Notes: a model not told the origin generated them from the sequence alone. DNA of 64,000 bases from Rhodospirillum sp. (GCA_021741145.1 JAIOYK010000028.1:1-64000), one strand, 5' to 3'; counted from the first letter of the stretch, positions 24,146-33,003 are shown. Numbers and translations are program-made.

Positions 24146-24970
24146 TCACTCCGCGATCCGCGTTTCGGCAAGAAGTCGGGCGGCCGGTTCAATCATTTTC
24201 GCGTTCTCATGGGCCACATCCGGAACGGTTTGCCAACGCCAACCGAAGGCAGCCCCCAATTGCTCCGCCATGCGCCGGGCCGAAGCGAAATAGGTCTCGC
24301 CGCGCGCCACGCGATGGGGACCCTGGTCGGCGGTTCGGACGGGCCACCAGGCGGGATAAGGACCCGCCCTGTCGCGATCCCCCACCAGAACGGTCACGGG
24401 CTTTTCGAGGAAGATCCGCAACCGCTCCAGGGATGCGTCCCCACCTTGAAGGCCAAAGGGGATCGGACGATCAAGGTCCATCAGACTATACCAGCCGGCA
24501 TTGGCGAAAATGGCATGGCTGACCCGATCAACGGGGGCGAAGGTCATATAGCGGTGGGCGAAAGCCGCGCCAGCGGAATGGCCGTAGAGAACCAGTTGGC
24601 GCCTTTGTCCGCCGAGGGCCTCGGTCGCCACATCGAACAGCGTGTCGAGGATCGCACCATGGCTTTCCGACCAGCTCTTCCGTCGATGGGGCGGGTCCGG
24701 CGTCCAGAGGTTTCCATAGGCGTAGTCGGGGTCGGGGAAATGACGCAGTTCGAATTCAGGTACCACCACGCAGAAACCATGCTTCGTCGCCTGAACGCTC
24801 CAATTGTCCCGCGATGCCCGGGCGGCGCGGCTGGTGCCATGCAGCACGATCACGATCCGACCATCGGCGTCCAAGCCGTCGGGCAAGTGGTACCAAACGG
24901 GTATCTGGCCAACGGCGTGGCCCGACGGAAGGACGAGGTCGAACCGTCCACTTCCAGTGTTCAACAGCAT
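24146..24970 (-). CDS. Alpha/beta-hydrolase, esterase-like
   Basis: A 274-residue soluble hydrolase. The nucleophile elbow is GHSAG (Ser near residue 131). An HGTS oxyanion segment lies at residues 44-47, and the late AHENAKM supplies a candidate catalytic His. The layout resembles polyhydroxyalkanoate-depolymerase-type or feruloyl esterases without a signal peptide, so it is probably cytoplasmic. GGGGA precedes the ATG by 7 bases. It lies 10 bases downstream of the TctAB permease gene in the same direction. A role in hydrolysing an imported ester is inferred from position only. Confidence 0.75.
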   Translation of the reverse strand: MLLNTGSGRFDLVLPSGHAVGQIPVWYHLPDGLDADGRIVIVLHGTSRAARASRDNWSVQATKHGFCVVVPEFELRHFPDPDYAYGNLWTPDPPHRRKSWSESHGAILDTLFDVATEALGGQRRQLVLYGHSAGAAFAHRYMTFAPVDRVSHAIFANAGWYSLMDLDRPIPFGLQGGDASLERLRIFLEKPVTVLVGDRDRAGPYPAWWPVRTADQGPHRVARGETYFASARRMAEQLGAAFGWRWQTVPDVAHENAKMIEPAARLLAETRIAE

Positions 24971-24980
24971 GTGTAGTCCC

Positions 24981-26936
24981 CTAAGGCCAGAAAGGCAGAA
25001 GCCGGTTGAGCAAACCCGTCGGATATTGGAGATTCAACTGATAGGCGATAAAGAAGAGGAACAGGCTGAACGCCGCTCCCGACATGACGGCCCAATGGAC
25101 GCGGACACGTGCCTTCCAGACCAAAAACGCGCCGATGAAAAAGCCCGCCCCCACGAGAAATCCGAACAGACCGACACAGGCGAGGAAGAACGCCAAAACC
25201 GCGACATAATGCTCGCCTGAAACCCGGACGCCGTGGGCTTCCAGCGCGCCCTCTTCATCGAAGTGGCAGCTTGTTCGCGACCCGAGGAAAAGCTGGATGC
25301 CCAACGGCACCATGAAGACGAGCGATGCTCCCCCGGCAACGACTTGAAACGTCCCGGTCAGAAAGTTGTAGCCAAAGCCATCGGTGAAGACGTAGGCCGC
25401 AAATCCCGCCAAAAGGATGAAGAATGCCTTCTGAGGCACCGTATTGGCATAGGTGCACGCGGCGGTTTTGTGGACGCTCTCAGGCACGCGGCGGCGCATC
25501 ACACTGACGACCGACAGAATCGTCAGGCCGATCAAGACGAGCACGATCGGGCGGGTAAACATCTCCCAGCCGTAAATCGTGGAGGCCCGATAAACGTTCG
25601 ACTCGATCTGTGGGGCAAGAACGAAGCCGATCAGCAGCGCCGGGCGAGACCATCCGAAACGCTTGAGATACACGCCCAGGATCCCAAGCACGAACATCGC
25701 GACCAGATCGCCCCAGCCCCGCGTCGCCTGGAAAGACGCGAAATAAATGAGGCCGATCATGAAAGGCGCGATCAGGAGATAGGGAATGGTCGTCAGCCAG
25801 GCGATGTAGCGCGCGAAGAGAAGACAGAATCCCGCGCCCAAAATATTGGCCAGCGCCAGGGACCAGACGACCGAATAGACCACGTCGCCGTTGTCTCGGA
25901 TCATCGACAGGCCGGGCTGAATTCCAATCAGAATAAACCCCCCAAGCAGGATGGCCATGTTGCCCGAACCGGGAATGCCAAAGATCAGGGTCGGGATGAG
26001 CGCGCCACCCTCCTTCGCGTTGTTGGCTGATTCCGGCGCGATGACCCCACGCACATCACCTGTCCCATACCGTTCTGGGTTTTTCGTGGTCTGAATCGCA
26101 TGGCCATAGGCGATCCAGTCGATCACCGATCCGCCGATTCCGGGCAATGCGCCCCCCAAACAACCGATGATCGCGCAGCGTAAGGACAGCCACCAGTTGT
26201 TTTTCCAATCCCTCAGTCCCGCCAGCCACCCAGCCTTGAGACGCCCGGATTCGGAGATGGCCGTCTGCTGGCGCGCGAGGGAAACGATTTCCGGAATGGC
26301 GAAGAGTCCCAGACCGACGATGATCATGGGAATCGGCTCGATCAGGTATTCGGTCCCGAAGCCGAGCCGCTCGACACCGGTAATGGGCGCGGCGCCGAAC
26401 GCGCCGAGCATGAGCCCCAAGCCACAAGAGGCCAAACCCTTGAAATGGCTGGTGCCGGTCATCATGCCGACCATGGACAAGGCGAAGACAATCAGCATCA
26501 ATTGTTCGGAGAAGCCGATCCGACGGAGGAGCGGTTCCGCGAAAACCAGGGCGATGGAGAGGACAATGGCGCCGATCACCCCGCCAAAGATGGACGACAC
26601 AAGACCAGCCGAGATCGCGCGTGTTGCCTCGCCTCTCTTCGACATGGGAAAGCCATCAAGAACCGTGGCCTGCGACCCCGCCGTGCCGGGAATGCCCATC
26701 AGAACGGCGGGGAATGTGTCGGAGGTGGTTGTTACCGCCAACAACCCGACCATCATGGCCAGGGCTGGCGCGGGATCCATCCCGTAGATGAAGGGAAGCA
26801 GCAACGCCAATCCGGCGGACCCCCCCAGGCCGGGCAGCACGCCCACGATGAGGCCTAGGACGACCCCGGTTGTCAGCATCAGCAAATGTGTGGTGTTGGC
26901 GATGATCGCCAGGGAGGAGACCAACGGGTCGAACAT
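24981..26936 (-). CDS. Tripartite tricarboxylate transporter, fused TctA-TctB permease
   Basis: A 651-residue membrane protein. Residues 1-500 are TctA: the signature GVLPGLGGSAGLALLLPF is near residue 33, and the second repeat GALPGIGGSVIDWIAYG and FGIPGSGNMAILLGGF are characteristic. The last ~150 residues have four more hydrophobic helices of TctB type (FFILLAGFAAYVF to LFLFFIAYQLNL). TctA and TctB are usually separate genes; here they form one chain. With the TctC-like receptor encoded upstream it makes a sodium-coupled carboxylate importer. The substrate is unknown. Confidence 0.9.
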   Translation of the reverse strand: MFDPLVSSLAIIANTTHLLMLTTGVVLGLIVGVLPGLGGSAGLALLLPFIYGMDPAPALAMMVGLLAVTTTSDTFPAVLMGIPGTAGSQATVLDGFPMSKRGEATRAISAGLVSSIFGGVIGAIVLSIALVFAEPLLRRIGFSEQLMLIVFALSMVGMMTGTSHFKGLASCGLGLMLGAFGAAPITGVERLGFGTEYLIEPIPMIIVGLGLFAIPEIVSLARQQTAISESGRLKAGWLAGLRDWKNNWWLSLRCAIIGCLGGALPGIGGSVIDWIAYGHAIQTTKNPERYGTGDVRGVIAPESANNAKEGGALIPTLIFGIPGSGNMAILLGGFILIGIQPGLSMIRDNGDVVYSVVWSLALANILGAGFCLLFARYIAWLTTIPYLLIAPFMIGLIYFASFQATRGWGDLVAMFVLGILGVYLKRFGWSRPALLIGFVLAPQIESNVYRASTIYGWEMFTRPIVLVLIGLTILSVVSVMRRRVPESVHKTAACTYANTVPQKAFFILLAGFAAYVFTDGFGYNFLTGTFQVVAGGASLVFMVPLGIQLFLGSRTSCHFDEEGALEAHGVRVSGEHYVAVLAFFLACVGLFGFLVGAGFFIGAFLVWKARVRVHWAVMSGAAFSLFLFFIAYQLNLQYPTGLLNRLLPFWP

Positions 26937-27008
26937 GGTGGATCTCGATGTCGCGGGAGTCGGGAAGGCGTGGAGCCCGCTTGGCTGGCCCCACGCGCGC
27001 GAAGGCGA

Positions 27009-28097
27009 TTACTTCAGGGCGACACCGTGTGTTTCACGCATATAGGCCTCGACGGCGGACCGCTCCTCCGCGCCAAATCCCGAGATTCCAGCGAAGGCAT
27101 CGACCATATCCTGGCCATAGACGAAGGACTCCACTTCAAGATTCGCCTTCATGCCATTGATATATTTAGCATTTCTTTCAAGGGCCTGGAAGGCCGTGAC
27201 ATAGGCCGTCACAATATCGTCGGGCGTACCGGGCGGCAGCATGATGGACTTGGCTAGGTTCGTCCGAAGATAGTGCATAACCTGATAGGTCTTATATTCT
27301 GGCCCCGAAGGGGCCTGCCCGTTGGTCGCCTCATAGAGCTCCTCGAAGGTCATCACATCGGGCAAGCCGTCGATGCGTTTGGCCTTGCCATTGCCATCCA
27401 CGCCCCCCAGGACAAACAGCGGAGACACCCGCTCCGGTCCTTCGCTCTTGGTGATATCCAGGTAGGCGGCCAAGGAGTCGTTATTGGCGCTCACCTCCCC
27501 ATTCAGGAAGGCGCGGCGCTGTTCGCTCGTGCTCATGCCGAAGACGGCGCGGTGGGGAATGTCGAGCATATGGAGCGCCACGAGGTCACCCGTGTCGAGT
27601 GACAAGGGAGCCTCGGCCCCCTTCAGCAAGGTGGCGCCGCGCAGCTCGTCAACCCCTTGTTTGGTGCTGGCGCCTTTGACCCCGGTCCGCTCTGGATTGG
27701 TGTAAAACACGCTGACCCGCGGGAATCCCACCACCGGACGCATGGCACTCGGATCATATTTCACCGTACTGGAGCCGAAAACGAACGGAACCCAACTGGA
27801 CGTCGATCCCACGAGAATGTCCGTGCCGTCGGCCTTGGCCGAGCCGACCCAGCCGTTGACACCGGTCACGGACCCGCCGCCTGGCTTGTTCAGCACAACC
27901 ACATTGGGCTTGCCCGGCAACGCGTCCTTGAGGAATGGTTGCAGGAAGCGGGCAAGAGTATCACTGCCCCCGCCTTCACCGAACGGCACCAAAACAGTCA
28001 CGGTTTGTCCGCTTAGATCAAGGGCATACGATGGACTGGTCGCCGCGAATGTCGCGGCCGCCAACACCAATCGCCGAAGAGTTTTCGAGAATGCCAT
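27009..28097 (-). CDS. Tripartite tricarboxylate transporter substrate-binding protein (TctC/Bug family)
   Basis: A 362-residue periplasmic receptor. The signal peptide (LRRLVLAAATFAATSPSYA) is likely cut after Ala near residue 25. The mature start LDLSGQTVTVLVPFGEGGGSDTLAR and the loop NKPGGGSVTGVNGW match the carboxylate-binding loops of Bug proteins. Good translation is expected: AGGGAGGT lies 6 bases before the ATG. It is the first gene of the minus-strand set tctC - tctAB - hydrolase. It is somewhat longer than typical Bug proteins (~320 residues). Confidence 0.88.
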   Translation of the reverse strand: MAFSKTLRRLVLAAATFAATSPSYALDLSGQTVTVLVPFGEGGGSDTLARFLQPFLKDALPGKPNVVVLNKPGGGSVTGVNGWVGSAKADGTDILVGSTSSWVPFVFGSSTVKYDPSAMRPVVGFPRVSVFYTNPERTGVKGASTKQGVDELRGATLLKGAEAPLSLDTGDLVALHMLDIPHRAVFGMSTSEQRRAFLNGEVSANNDSLAAYLDITKSEGPERVSPLFVLGGVDGNGKAKRIDGLPDVMTFEELYEATNGQAPSGPEYKTYQVMHYLRTNLAKSIMLPPGTPDDIVTAYVTAFQALERNAKYINGMKANLEVESFVYGQDMVDAFAGISGFGAEERSAVEAYMRETHGVALK

Positions 28098-28594
28098 GCT
28101 GTTACCTCCCTATTTGCTTTTGAGAAATCTTTGCGCGAAAACACCACTATGAATCAAATCTATTTTTTCTATACAAATATGCATGGAACGCATACATCTA
28201 GGTTCCGCATCACATCGGTGAATGAGAGGAGCCCCTTGGTACCGGTCCCTGTTCTGGCGATGTTGGTTCGCACGCGGTCATACCGGCGGGGTCACGCCTT
28301 CATTGACGTGCTCCTCTCACGGTTAATCGACCGTTCGGTTGGAAGAATACCCCCGTCCCTGTTGCCGCCCCATCTGACGGGAGGACCGAGGGGGGACCAT
28401 ATGAAGCAGCCCCGTCACGGGGCAAAGCCCGTGAGTATGCGCGAGAGCTGATCCGTCGGTTCGGGTTCATCCCCACGGACCCCACCTTTTCGTCTACCGG
28501 GAAGAGGGCTCGGACATTCTGGCTATCCGCATCCTCCACGCCGCACGGAATGTCCCCGCCGCGCCCGGCGAGGACACTCAGGAAAGTCCGTCCC
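28098..28594. other. Interval between tctC and the M16 gene, with a toxin relic
   Basis: These 497 bases carry the tctC promoter side (AT-rich, about 28100-28200) and degraded sequence. I see no intact gene. The only recognisable content is the ParE-like relic listed separately. Confidence 0.55.
28388..28560 (+). pseudogene. Relic of a ParE/RelE-family toxin gene
   Basis: Two pieces in different frames resemble ParE toxins. One frame reads GKAREYARELIRRFG (about 28421-28465), like the first helices. Another reads DPSVRVHPHGPHLFVYREE then GSDILAIRILHAARN (about 28450-28548), matching the C-terminal ParE strand block that normally ends ...FYR-(x)n-ILRILH-R-D. The middle of the toxin is missing, the frame shifts, and there is no proper stop. 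No antitoxin is visible. This is a similarity read by eye. Confidence 0.45.
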
Positions 28595-29944
28595 TCACAC
28601 CCCTTCCGGCTTGCCCACCACCACGGCGGTCAGCGCATCGGGGTCCATCAACTCCTTCGCCAGCTCGCGGATATCCTCGATCGTCACCGCCTCCACCTTG
28701 GTGTTGCGGCTGTCGATATAGTCCGGCGGCAGGTCGTTCACCCGCATCGCCGAGAGCATGCCCGCCACCGCTTCGGTCGAGGTAAACCGCAGGGGCCAGG
28801 CGCCCGTCAGGTAGGTCTTGGCGTCCGTCAATTCCTCTTCCGTCGGCCCCTCCTCGGCCATCCGGCGCCATTCGTCGCGCATCACCGTGAGCGACTCGCC
28901 CATGCGGGCGTTCTGGGTCGCCGTGCCCGCGATCCACAGACCCGTCAGGCGGAAGGGGTAGAGGTAACTGTAGGCCGAATAGGCCAGGCCCCGCTTCTCC
29001 CGGACTTCCTCCATCAGACGGCTGTTGAAGCCTCCGCCGCCCAGGATGTAGTTCAGCACATAGGCCACATGCCACCGGGGATCCTTCCGCAGCAGCCCCT
29101 TCTGGCCGAGAACCGCCATGCTTTGGGGAATGTCCCGGTCAATCACCGTCGTCTTGCCGGTCAAGGTAATCGTCGGCTTGGGCACCTCGGGCAGGCTCGC
29201 CTTTTCCGGCAAGGACCCAAAGGTCTCGTCCAGCAGGGTCCCCAGGGCGACCGCGTCCACGTCCCCGGCCACGCCGATGGACAGGTCCTTCCGGGACAGG
29301 CGGGTTTTCATGAACATCCGCAAATCCTCCGCGGTGATCGCATTGACCGACTCCGCCGTGCCTTTCTCGTCCTCCGTATAGGGGTGGTCGCCCAGGATCT
29401 CCTTCATCCAGGCCCGGAAGGCGATGGTGTTGGGATCCTCGTCCTCGCTCCGGATGCTGGACAGCACCTGGGCGCGGATCCGCTCCACCGGCTCGGCATC
29501 GAAGCGCGGTTCGGTCAGGGCCAGACGCAGCAGACGGAAGGCCTCGTCCAGATTCTCCGTCGTCGTCTTCAGGGTGCCGCTGAAGGTGTCCCGACCGGCG
29601 TCGAAATGAAGCTCAATGGCCAAGTCGTCCAGATGTTCCCGGAAGGCCTGGGAGTCATACTCCCCGGCGCCCTCGTCGATCAGGCCCGAGGTCAGATAGG
29701 CCAACCCCCGCTTGCCCACCGGGTCGGTGATCGAGCCCGCGGGCAGGGAGAAGTCCAATGTCACGATGGGCAAGGTGGAATCGGAGACCAGATAGGCGGT
29801 CACGCCCTCGGCGCTGGTCACCGTCTGGACCTCCATGGCCCGGGCCGGAAGCACCAGGACGCAAAGGGACAGGACGGCGACAACCGCGGGAGCGAGGAGG
29901 CGGACGGGGGCGGATCGGGTCGGGAGGCGGAACAGGTGGGTCAT
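28595..29944 (-). CDS. M16 family peptidase-like protein, inactive subunit type
   Basis: A 449-residue secreted protein with a signal peptide (hydrophobic LLAPAVVAVLSLCVLVLP, cleavage after ARA near residue 36). It has the M16 fold, but the zinc motif HxxEH is replaced by LAYLTSGL (residues 81-88), so it cannot bind catalytic zinc. The partner features are kept: GGGGFNSRLMEEVREKRGLAYS, the Arg/Tyr motif used in substrate binding. Such proteins pair with an active M16 subunit, here the gene ending 8 bases upstream. The ATG at 29944 is chosen from the signal peptide and the spacing. Confidence 0.9.
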   Translation of the reverse strand: MTHLFRLPTRSAPVRLLAPAVVAVLSLCVLVLPARAMEVQTVTSAEGVTAYLVSDSTLPIVTLDFSLPAGSITDPVGKRGLAYLTSGLIDEGAGEYDSQAFREHLDDLAIELHFDAGRDTFSGTLKTTTENLDEAFRLLRLALTEPRFDAEPVERIRAQVLSSIRSEDEDPNTIAFRAWMKEILGDHPYTEDEKGTAESVNAITAEDLRMFMKTRLSRKDLSIGVAGDVDAVALGTLLDETFGSLPEKASLPEVPKPTITLTGKTTVIDRDIPQSMAVLGQKGLLRKDPRWHVAYVLNYILGGGGFNSRLMEEVREKRGLAYSAYSYLYPFRLTGLWIAGTATQNARMGESLTVMRDEWRRMAEEGPTEEELTDAKTYLTGAWPLRFTSTEAVAGMLSAMRVNDLPPDYIDSRNTKVEAVTIEDIRELAKELMDPDALTAVVVGKPEGV

Positions 29945-29952
29945 GTCTCTTC

Positions 29953-31326
29953 TCAGCTCCGGGCTTCGGGCAGCAGGATGCCGGTAACCGAACGGTCCCG
30001 GTGGGCGAGGACGGCGCGGGCGGCGGTCATCACCTGTTCCGGCGTCACGGCCTTGATGCGGTTGGGCCAATCCTCCACGTCGGCGATGGTGCCGCCGGTG
30101 GCCAGGACCGAGCCCAGCACCCGCGCGCCCTCCGACAGGCTATCCCGGGCGTAGACCAGACCGGCGGTCAGCCGGTGCTTGGCCTTCTCCACTTCGTCGG
30201 TGGTGACGCCGTCCTTGAGCAGCTTGGCGACCTCACTGTCCACCGCGGCGATCAGGGTATCGATCTCCACCCCGTCCCGGGGGGAGGCGTAGAGGCCGAA
30301 GACGCCCCAATCAACGGCGTCGGAGCGGTACCAATCCCCGGCGGAAACGGCCAGCTTCTGGTCGATCACCAGGGACTTGTAGAACCGGGAGGTGGCGCCC
30401 CCGCCCAACAGTTCCTCGAGCACCTGGAGGGCGTCGTTCAGGCCCTCCGGATCCAGGTTGTTGGACGGCGCGATGTATTGGCGGGAAAAACTGGGCTGGC
30501 TCACATGCGGATGCGTCATGGTGATCACCGTCTCCGCGGCCGGAGGCAGATCCCGGGGCCGCGCCCGGGGTGGGGTGTCGCGGCGGGGCAGCTTGCCATA
30601 GGTGGCCTCGGCCATCGGCCTCAGTTCCGTGGCGGTGATATCGCCGGAGACCACCAGGATGGCGTTGTTCGGCGCATAAAAGCGGTCGTAAAAGTCCAGC
30701 GCGTCCTGGCGGGTCAAGGCCATCAGCTCGTTTTCCCAGCCGATCACCGGGTTCTTATAGGGGTGGTTGACCCAAAGGGCCTGCCCCACGCGCTCGCCCA
30801 GAAGGGCGCTGGGTTCATTGTCCGTGCGAGACCGCCGTTCCTCCCGCACCACGTCGCGCTCCGTATGGAAGTCCTCCTCGGACATGCGCAGATTGGCCAT
30901 GCGGTCGGCTTCCATCTCCATGACCATGGGCAGACGGTCCTTGGCGATGGACTGGTGGTAGGCGGTGTAGTCGTCGCTGGTGAAGGCGTTGTCCTGCCCC
31001 CCGTTGCGGGCGATGATCTTGGAGAATTCTCCCGGCGGGATCGTCGCCGTCCCCTTGAACATCAGGTGTTCCAGTAGGTGGGCGATGCCCGATTTGCCCG
31101 GAGGCTCATCCGCCGCGCCGACCTTGTACCAGACCATATGGTGGACAACGGGCACGCGGTGGTTGGGGATCACCACCACCTCCATGCCGTTGTCGAGGGT
31201 GAAACTCTCGGGTTCGAACACCTGGGCCGAGGCCGGAAGGACGGATCCGACGACCAGCGAGAGGACGAGAAGGAGGGGCGCGAAGAGGCGGGGGCCAATG
31301 GTGCGGGAGGCGGTCAAGCGGGGCAT
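29953..31326 (-). CDS. M16 family zinc peptidase, catalytic subunit
   Basis: A 457-residue secreted metallopeptidase (pitrilysin/insulinase family). The signal peptide ends at ASA (residues 32-34). The zinc ligands are H83 and H87 in HLLEH, with E86 as base, and E163 in VVREERRSR. The C-terminal half contains GGGATSRFYKSLV, a degenerate partner motif. The ATG at 31326 starts the signal peptide; the upstream part of the frame is unlike the family. With the adjacent inactive homologue it should form a periplasmic heterodimer that degrades peptides. Confidence 0.93.
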   Translation of the reverse strand: MPRLTASRTIGPRLFAPLLLVLSLVVGSVLPASAQVFEPESFTLDNGMEVVVIPNHRVPVVHHMVWYKVGAADEPPGKSGIAHLLEHLMFKGTATIPPGEFSKIIARNGGQDNAFTSDDYTAYHQSIAKDRLPMVMEMEADRMANLRMSEEDFHTERDVVREERRSRTDNEPSALLGERVGQALWVNHPYKNPVIGWENELMALTRQDALDFYDRFYAPNNAILVVSGDITATELRPMAEATYGKLPRRDTPPRARPRDLPPAAETVITMTHPHVSQPSFSRQYIAPSNNLDPEGLNDALQVLEELLGGGATSRFYKSLVIDQKLAVSAGDWYRSDAVDWGVFGLYASPRDGVEIDTLIAAVDSEVAKLLKDGVTTDEVEKAKHRLTAGLVYARDSLSEGARVLGSVLATGGTIADVEDWPNRIKAVTPEQVMTAARAVLAHRDRSVTGILLPEARS

Positions 31327-31709
31327 GAGTTCGTCCGTGCCGATGGAAAGGGGACTACCCGCATAGGAAACACGGCCATTGGGGCCGCAATGGGGCGAAT
31401 GCGCGGTATCCCTGGGGAGGCCGTTCACAGGGACGTCGCCCATTGGGACGGCTCCCGCGAGGCATGAGGCCCCAAGGGTCCAAATGGACCCCGACCGGTC
31501 AGACCGCCCCGCCGGAGCCGTCCGCGAAGCGGACAGGCGTGAGGGATCGCCACAACGCGGTAATATTGCCCATCAAGGAGTAGAAGAGCGGGGAGATTGA
31601 AGTGAACATCCAGGCCAACCGCCTCTATGAACCACGACGTCCTAAGTCCCGACCGACTTTACTTCCGAAGGGGGGGGGGGCGATCCATGTTGAACCACAG
31701 ACGCGCCAA
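31327..31709. other. Gene-free interval with small hairpins and a G11 tract
   Basis: The 383 bases upstream of the M16 genes contain a GGGTCC-AAAT-GGACCC palindrome (31476-31491), a GTCCGC-GAA-GCGGAC hairpin near 31525-31540 and an 11-G run (31670-31680). No credible gene is present. The M16 promoter should lie in the half nearest 31327. Confidence 0.5.
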
Positions 31710-32306
31710 TCATTTCACGGCGAGCGCCTCAATGGCGCGGGCGATGTCTTCCGCGAGACCCGGGACTCGATCCGCCGCGTCGGTACGCTGGGCGTAGGCT
31801 CGCAATCCGAAAATATCGGATTGCAGTCTGCAGGCGAGACGGTGGGGATCGGCGTCGGCGGCGATTTCGCCGGCCTCCCGCGCGGCACGGAACGCGGACG
31901 AAAAAGCCGCCTCGGTTTTGCGCAGTAGCGTCTCCGCGGTTTGGCGCAGAACCGGATCGTCATCTGGGGTTTCCAGCAATGTCTTGACCAACATGCAGGC
32001 CCGGGAAGGAACCTTCGCGGATGCCGCGCAGCCAAGTTTGCGGACATGCGCCGCCAGCCCAGTCAGCGGGGATCGGGCCAGGGAGAGCGTCTCCTCGAAT
32101 TTACTCCGCGACTCATCGGCGTAAAGCTGAAGCGCCTCACCGAAGAGGGCTTCTTTCGAACCGAACGCCGCGTAGATCGAGCCCGGACGCAAGTCCAGCT
32201 TCGCCTCCAGATCCTTCAGGGAGGTGGCGTGGTAACCTTTTAACCAGAACAGTTCCATCGCCTTTCGCAGCGCGCTCCCCCTGTCAAAGCTGGCCTTTCT
32301 CGGCAT
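31710..32306 (-). CDS. TetR/AcrR-family transcriptional regulator
   Basis: A 198-residue TetR-type repressor. The helix-turn-helix lies in ALRKAMELFWLKGYHATSLKDLEAKLDLRPGSIYAAFGSKEALF (residues ~12-55), close to the AcrR/YsiA-like consensus. The ligand domain has one cysteine cluster (LGCAA, ACMLV). AGGTGG lies 8 bases before the ATG at 32306. It is divergent from the AhpD-like gene across a 124-bp space that carries three copies of a TTGAG-N6-CTCAA palindrome, its probable operators. Autoregulation and control of the AhpD-like gene are inferred from this arrangement. Confidence 0.92.
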   Translation of the reverse strand: MPRKASFDRGSALRKAMELFWLKGYHATSLKDLEAKLDLRPGSIYAAFGSKEALFGEALQLYADESRSKFEETLSLARSPLTGLAAHVRKLGCAASAKVPSRACMLVKTLLETPDDDPVLRQTAETLLRKTEAAFSSAFRAAREAGEIAADADPHRLACRLQSDIFGLRAYAQRTDAADRVPGLAEDIARAIEALAVK

Positions 32307-32330
32307 TCGTCAATCCACCTGTAAAAAAAA

Positions 32331-32346
32331 TTGAGCGATTGCTCAA
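32331..32346. promoter_or_regulatory. TetR operator 1
   Basis: TTGAGCGATTGCTCAA, a 16-bp palindrome with TTGAGC/GCTCAA arms, 25 bases upstream of the TetR start. Confidence 0.75.
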
Positions 32347-32354
32347 TTTATATG

Positions 32355-32370
32355 TTGAGTGATCACTCAA
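32355..32370. promoter_or_regulatory. TetR operator 2
   Basis: TTGAGTGATCACTCAA, a perfect 16-bp palindrome starting 24 bases after operator 1, in the middle of the divergent promoter region. Confidence 0.78.
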
Positions 32371-32395
32371 ATAAAGCTATATCGAACCCTCAATG

Positions 32396-32411
32396 TTGAA
32401 CAATCACTCAA
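32396..32411. promoter_or_regulatory. TetR operator 3
   Basis: TTGAACAATCACTCAA, a weaker match to the same palindrome, 41 bases after operator 2 and 19 bases before the AhpD-like start, where binding would block transcription or initiation. Confidence 0.65.
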
Positions 32412-32430
32412 TTATCGGCGGGAACAAACG

Positions 32431-33003
32431 ATGACCCAGTTTGAAATCCACACACTCGAAACCGCGCCCAAGGCGAGCCGTCCGCTGCTTGAGGATTCTC
32501 TCAAGGCGTTCGGCCGCATTCCCGGTCTTCACGCCACCATGGCCGAAGCGCCGGCTCTGCTGGAAGGCTACAAGGTGCTGCACAAGTTGTTCGCCGAGGA
32601 AACTTCATTCGACAAGGATGAGCTAACCGTTGTCTGGCAGACAATCAATGTTGAGCACGAATGCCATTACTGTGTTCCGGCACACACCGGTATCGCGAAA
32701 ATGATGAAAGTGGATGACGCGATCAGCGAGGCGCTGCGTAACGAAACGCCTCTGCCAAACGCGCATCTGGAAGCGCTACGCACCTTTACCCTGCGGGTTG
32801 TGCGCGGCCGCGGCGATGTGACCGATGCCGAGGTTGAGGCTTTCCTCGAAGCTGGGTTCACGAACCGCCAGATCCTCGAAGTCGTTCTGGGTGTCGCCCA
32901 GAAGGTGATGTCGAATTACACCAACCATCTGGCCCAGACACCGATTGACAAAATGATGCAGGGTTTCGCCTGGACGCGGAAAACGGCGGACGCGGCGGAA
33001 TAG
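32431..33003 (+). CDS. Carboxymuconolactone decarboxylase / AhpD-like family protein
   Basis: A 190-residue all-helical protein of the CMD/AhpD family. The redox motif C-H-Y-C appears in EHECHYCVPAHTGIAK (about residues 73-88), as in alkylhydroperoxidase-like members. LEALRTFTLRVVRGRG and GFTNRQILEVVLGVAQKVMSNYTNHLA follow the fold. Members reduce peroxides through the CxxC and a nearby His. The ATG at 32431 fits the family N-terminus. It is divergent from, and probably repressed by, the TetR regulator. A terminator follows. Confidence 0.88.
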   Translation: MTQFEIHTLETAPKASRPLLEDSLKAFGRIPGLHATMAEAPALLEGYKVLHKLFAEETSFDKDELTVVWQTINVEHECHYCVPAHTGIAKMMKVDDAISEALRNETPLPNAHLEALRTFTLRVVRGRGDVTDAEVEAFLEAGFTNRQILEVVLGVAQKVMSNYTNHLAQTPIDKMMQGFAWTRKTADAAE

